Shown here: piece after piece, positions 60,822 to 64,000 of the stretch
Layout: each line of letters starts with the position of its first letter
Position numbering within the stretch: position 1 is the stretch's first letter
From: Pisaster brevispinus
Lineage: Eukaryota; Echinodermata; Asteroidea; Forcipulatida; Asteriidae
Reading direction: 5' to 3'
Length of the DNA: 64,000 nt
Assembly (NCBI GenBank): GCA_023634235.1
Contig: JAMKCF010000020.1
Location: 992,001 to 1,056,000 of the forward strand
Position numbers and translations under genes: made by a program
Notes under the pieces: model-generated
Told to the model about the DNA's origin: nothing
The model's input: the letters and a program-made list of their open reading frames with translations, nothing else
Database searches by the model: none

Positions 60822-62447
60822 TGCATAACACATCACTTCCATTACCCCCAAAATACCCTTCTCCCATCATTTCCTACAAAAAAATGTTTAAATAGCTCAT
60901 TTGGAGGTAAAATTACCACCTCTTTTGAATGCACCCTAATTGCCCCCTTATCTTGTACTTGTATAACATTAACTTAAGCTCTAAATTATAGCTTCAAACC
61001 CTCTCAGCAACAACGTCAAAATCAAATTACTCCTTTGTCTATCAATCTCATAGTTCAAACCTGTTTTAGAAACAACCTACAAACCACAATTACTCCTTTT
61101 TTCAACCATTGAGCAGTCAAGTCCTTCTCTGTACCGATTCTTTAGAAATCTGACCACACCTTGAGTTTTCCCTCAAGCCTTGGCATAAACATTACTAAAC
61201 AATAGCACCAGAGATATCACGTCCACAAATACTGCAGAATTAAAACGCTGTGGGAAGTTGCAATCGGTGGTTAAGTTGTATCCGGTATGAAAGATGACCG
61301 CAAAGAACTGTGCCTAAATTGACATCAAAGAAAAGCAAAACAGAAAATGAGAGTTATTTTGTAAGCTTTTTGGTATGAAGGAGTTGACCATGACAAAGAC
61401 CAGACCATATAGGAGATAAGCATTTCCAGGAGAGGGGATTTTTTATTTATTTGTTGTTGTTGAGACTACGAGATTCATGGAACTGAATCAATGCAAGTAG
61501 TAAAAGAAGGAATCCTGGAGTGTCAATCAAAACAGGGATGACAGTCAATTTGCTGACAAATAGTTTTTGAAAAATAGGATGAAAATTATTAGAAGATATG
61601 TTGAAATGATGTCATTTCGACCTTTTGGTAACTAGGTGCTAGAGAAGTTGATCTAGGAGAACCCAACCCACGTAGTATGCCAGTGGAATGTTTTTCACAA
61701 GACTCTGGAAAGTACTGAGTACACAGTGCTTCACACACATCGGCATACTGGTGTATGGGTAAAACACAAATAATAAATCAAAGAGATCAATTTTTTCTGT
61801 GTCTTAAGAAAATAGCAGCTACTTGGTTCACTAGGCAGATTTAAAAATGTTTAAATTTGCTGATCAAACAGAAAGGGAACACAAGTTGTGTGGGGTTGCA
61901 ATTCAAGGTTGCACATAGGGCTTTCAGGGAACATTAAACGAGATTTCATTTTTGATCCAAAGATGTGCATATCCTGTGAATAGCTTGATTCCAGAACAAC
62001 AGCTTTTTAGCCTTCTCATGTTTTCTTGTGGTACCCTCAAGTTACATAGACTACAAAACCTGGGCCTGGAATTACATGAAGGTCACAGTCTCTGTTCCCC
62101 CCGCTCTTTGCCTTGGTGCCCCTTGAAAGTTTCTCATTGTTTTTCCAATAAAGTGCCCTTTGTAAAAAAAATCAAATGACCTTGCCCTCGCAATGTTGAA
62201 ATTCCACTCCTGCAATTACACGCTGGGGTTCATTCAAAGTACTCCAAATAAAGCTGAACTAAACTTGCTTTGGAACTAGCACTGGGGTTGGGGTGAATCC
62301 AATTTCCAGTTTCAAACCAGGGTCCATGGATGTGATTGATTAGACAAGTCACAACTAGACTAGCCTGATACCCAACTTCTTATTGTTTATGGACTCACAC
62401 TCTCTGTCTGTTTCTACCATGTAGGGGGTACTGTCCTTGCATTGTAG
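60822..62447. other. no gene supported
   Basis: AT-rich DNA with short scattered open frames only. No tandem repeat, tRNA or exon-like stretch is clear. It could be intron or intergenic sequence of the gene suggested by the exon-like segments to the right. Confidence 0.55.
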
Positions 62448-62563
62448 TTCCTTCAGATCTGTTCCTCCAGATCTGTTGAACCCCAAGCACCTTATCCCAC
62501 TCCTCATTCCAATGCTGGCTTGCAAAAGACTGACAGTGGAGAGAGTCTTCTTTCAGCAGAATG
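62448..62563 (+). other. candidate internal exon
   Basis: A pyrimidine-containing stretch and TTGTAG precede 116 nt that are open in one frame, reading FLQICSSRSVEPQAPYPTPH and then SNAGLQKTDSGESLLSAE. They are followed by ATG|GTAGCA, a fair donor, where the frame then stops. Proline- and serine-rich composition and balanced codon use look like a linker of a real protein. A second frame (SVPPDLLNPKHLIPLLIP) is also open for 60 codons, so the frame is not certain. No family recognised. Confidence 0.25.
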
Positions 62564-63619
62564 GTAGCAAAGAGGTGCTAGATGAGAATCCTATGATTGG
62601 ATTAAAGGTGCAACATTGATAACAAGGTGCTACATAAATGGGTCTCATAATTCAAAACACTGCTCTGCTTATCCTGTTGAAACTTAAATAAGGAGCGTTT
62701 TGATTCACCGCTACGGGTGTGATAAAGCACTTCATTAGAACCCATCATTATTATTATCACTGTTTAAAATTCTTCTGAAATTCTGAAAAAAGAGCAGGTA
62801 CAACTAGACCAGTTATTTGATATTTAGCCATTTGGAATAAAATTTCAACATCCCAACAGCAATTAAGCAATTTATTGACATAGTGGACTATTTTGGAAAT
62901 TTTAATACTTGAGCAATGAAAAAGAGTATAATAAAAACAGTAATGGTGCCCCATAATGGTCACTCAGACTTGTTTACTGGCATTTTAAAACCAAATCAGA
63001 TACTCAAGTTGAGGTGGAACAGTACCAACCGGTAATAGTGCCCTATTTTAGTCAGTCAGATTTGTCTACAGCCACCGGCATTAAAGATCAACTTCAGAAC
63101 CCTGCTTTACTCCAACAGATGGATGATTATTGCTGTTTTCTAGCAAACTTTTGTCCTTTGAAAATGCAGAAACAGAACAGCACCAAATATTTAACCTGAA
63201 AAAATGAATAGTGTGCCATTGTGTATAACTTCAAACCATTCCGTTATTTTACATTATGCTTTATTAAACCTCAAATATGACATGAATCAACCAAGCTTGA
63301 GGGACAAGATAACACCCAGACTTTATGTTCTCTAACCCTAGTTCTTTATAACCAAAGCAAATGATTATTTACTCAGAATAAACAAGTCTTCTCGAGTGTT
63401 AATCAAACTGCACTCAAGCATATCTTATATCTTATGAGCACAACAGTTCTGCTTGAATGAACTTAGACATGTCCCAATATTTGTATGCTTGAAGATTATT
63501 TGTAAGCATTACTCTCAGAAGCACAATGTCATTTGGCAGTTGATTTGTATACACTCCTGTAGACTCTAAAGCACACCACATGGTTCCTCTCATCTCATAC
63601 CTGATTTTTTTTGCTCAAG
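62564..63619. other. no gene supported; possible intron
   Basis: Includes a short ATT repeat near 62748 and a 61-codon frame near 63014 with a protein-like stretch (GIKDQLQNPALLQQMDD) after CTACAG, but no donor follows it at a suitable place. Otherwise nothing is seen. Confidence 0.5.
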
Positions 63620-63833
63620 TTCATGCTCCAGCAGTGACATCATCTGCTTCAGCTTTAGACTCCCACACTCCTCATCCTCAAGACACTGAACTAGACTTGA
63701 GTTCTCCTTCTGTAAAGAACAAAGATGAGAAAGAGGAAGATGATGTGAAAGTGATATCCAGTAGAATTCAAACCAACGATGGTCCTTACACCATGCTCAG
63801 AATCTTATTCATGAGAACCATCTTCTGTCTGAG
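63620..63833 (+). other. candidate exon encoding an acidic linker
   Basis: TTTTTTTTGCTCAAG is a good acceptor. The following frame reads VTSSASALDSHTPHPQDTEL and then KNKDEKEEDDVKVISSRIQ, a serine/proline then acidic segment typical of disordered regions. The end is unsure: GAG|GTGCAT at 63833 is one option, but the last 20 or so codons look less coding, so an earlier end is possible. It would enter in phase 1, which does not fit direct joining to the candidate exon at 62.4 kb (phase 2 exit), so another exon would have to lie between, or one of the calls is wrong. No family recognised. Confidence 0.25.
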
Positions 63834-64000
63834 GTGCATTATTCTCCTTACTGTACTCTGAAATCACTGAGTATACAGGGCTTATCACACATCAATGAGA
63901 GGTTCAAACTAAAATAAGAATAACCATTATCCCAGTCTCAATATCATGGGCAGCGCTAAGTCAATACTTCTTGTCACTAACCCATGGAAGAGTGGAGCTG

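Noticed and set aside
63014..63199. 61-codon frame with GIKDQLQNPALLQQMDD
   Set aside because: Protein-like for about 20 residues after a CTACAG, but there is no donor at a fitting position and the rest of the frame is not coding-like.

Overview
This window looks like eukaryotic chromosomal DNA dominated by satellite DNA. Positions 1-53494 (84% of the window) are one uninterrupted head-to-tail array of a 479-bp monomer: 111 full periods, one 174-bp truncated copy, and a last copy that stops after about 149 bp. The array enters from beyond the left edge and ends abruptly at 53494. The remaining 10.5 kb is ordinary AT-rich, low-gene eukaryotic DNA with minisatellites, microsatellites, a tRNA-derived element and a few exon-like fragments. 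The organism is probably an invertebrate deuterostome, most likely an echinoderm. I infer this mainly from the tRNA-derived repeat at about 58.9-59.2 kb, whose A-box, B-box and flanking wording I remember from echinoderm genomes. No database was available to confirm it.

The satellite is very homogeneous, with usually only a few differences per monomer and no transposon inside it. It is not random noise. Shared variants reveal higher-order blocks of two, three, four and five monomers, the clearest being a 2395-bp five-monomer duplication at 11-15.8 kb and a four-monomer block repeated three times at 44.9-51.6 kb. One diagnostic site (G versus A in the purine tract AAAGAGAAG/AAAAAGAAG) divides the array into a left lineage, a mixed middle and a right lineage. 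Each monomer carries a two-tier GC-rich inverted repeat able to form a 52-nt hairpin, plus a second small hairpin. On the minus strand it also carries two exon-like segments (151 and 61 nt) bounded by canonical GT/AG splice signals, with an open frame running across their junction. This suggests the monomer may have begun as a two-exon piece of a gene. However, the phases do not allow monomers to be joined in frame, and the variants show no sign of protein-level constraint. The many 65- to 116-residue open frames in the array are therefore not annotated as genes.

To the right of the array: an AT-rich strip with a perfect 9-bp inverted repeat (53495-53825); a nested AT-rich minisatellite built on an ACGTGTAAAA core (53826-55268); a cluster of about 50-bp repeats with TCGGATAAAGATTTT cores (55654-55940); a CCTGA pentanucleotide tract; a frameshifted exon-like remnant on the minus strand (56503-56762); two overlapping small open frames near 57.0 kb; a tRNA-derived SINE-like element interrupted between its A and B boxes; pyrimidine-rich and GT/G-rich simple sequence; and a 190-bp tandem duplication. 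Two exon-like stretches on the plus strand (62.4 and 63.6 kb) may belong to a gene that continues past the right edge. No complete protein-coding gene, rRNA, snRNA or CRISPR array could be supported.
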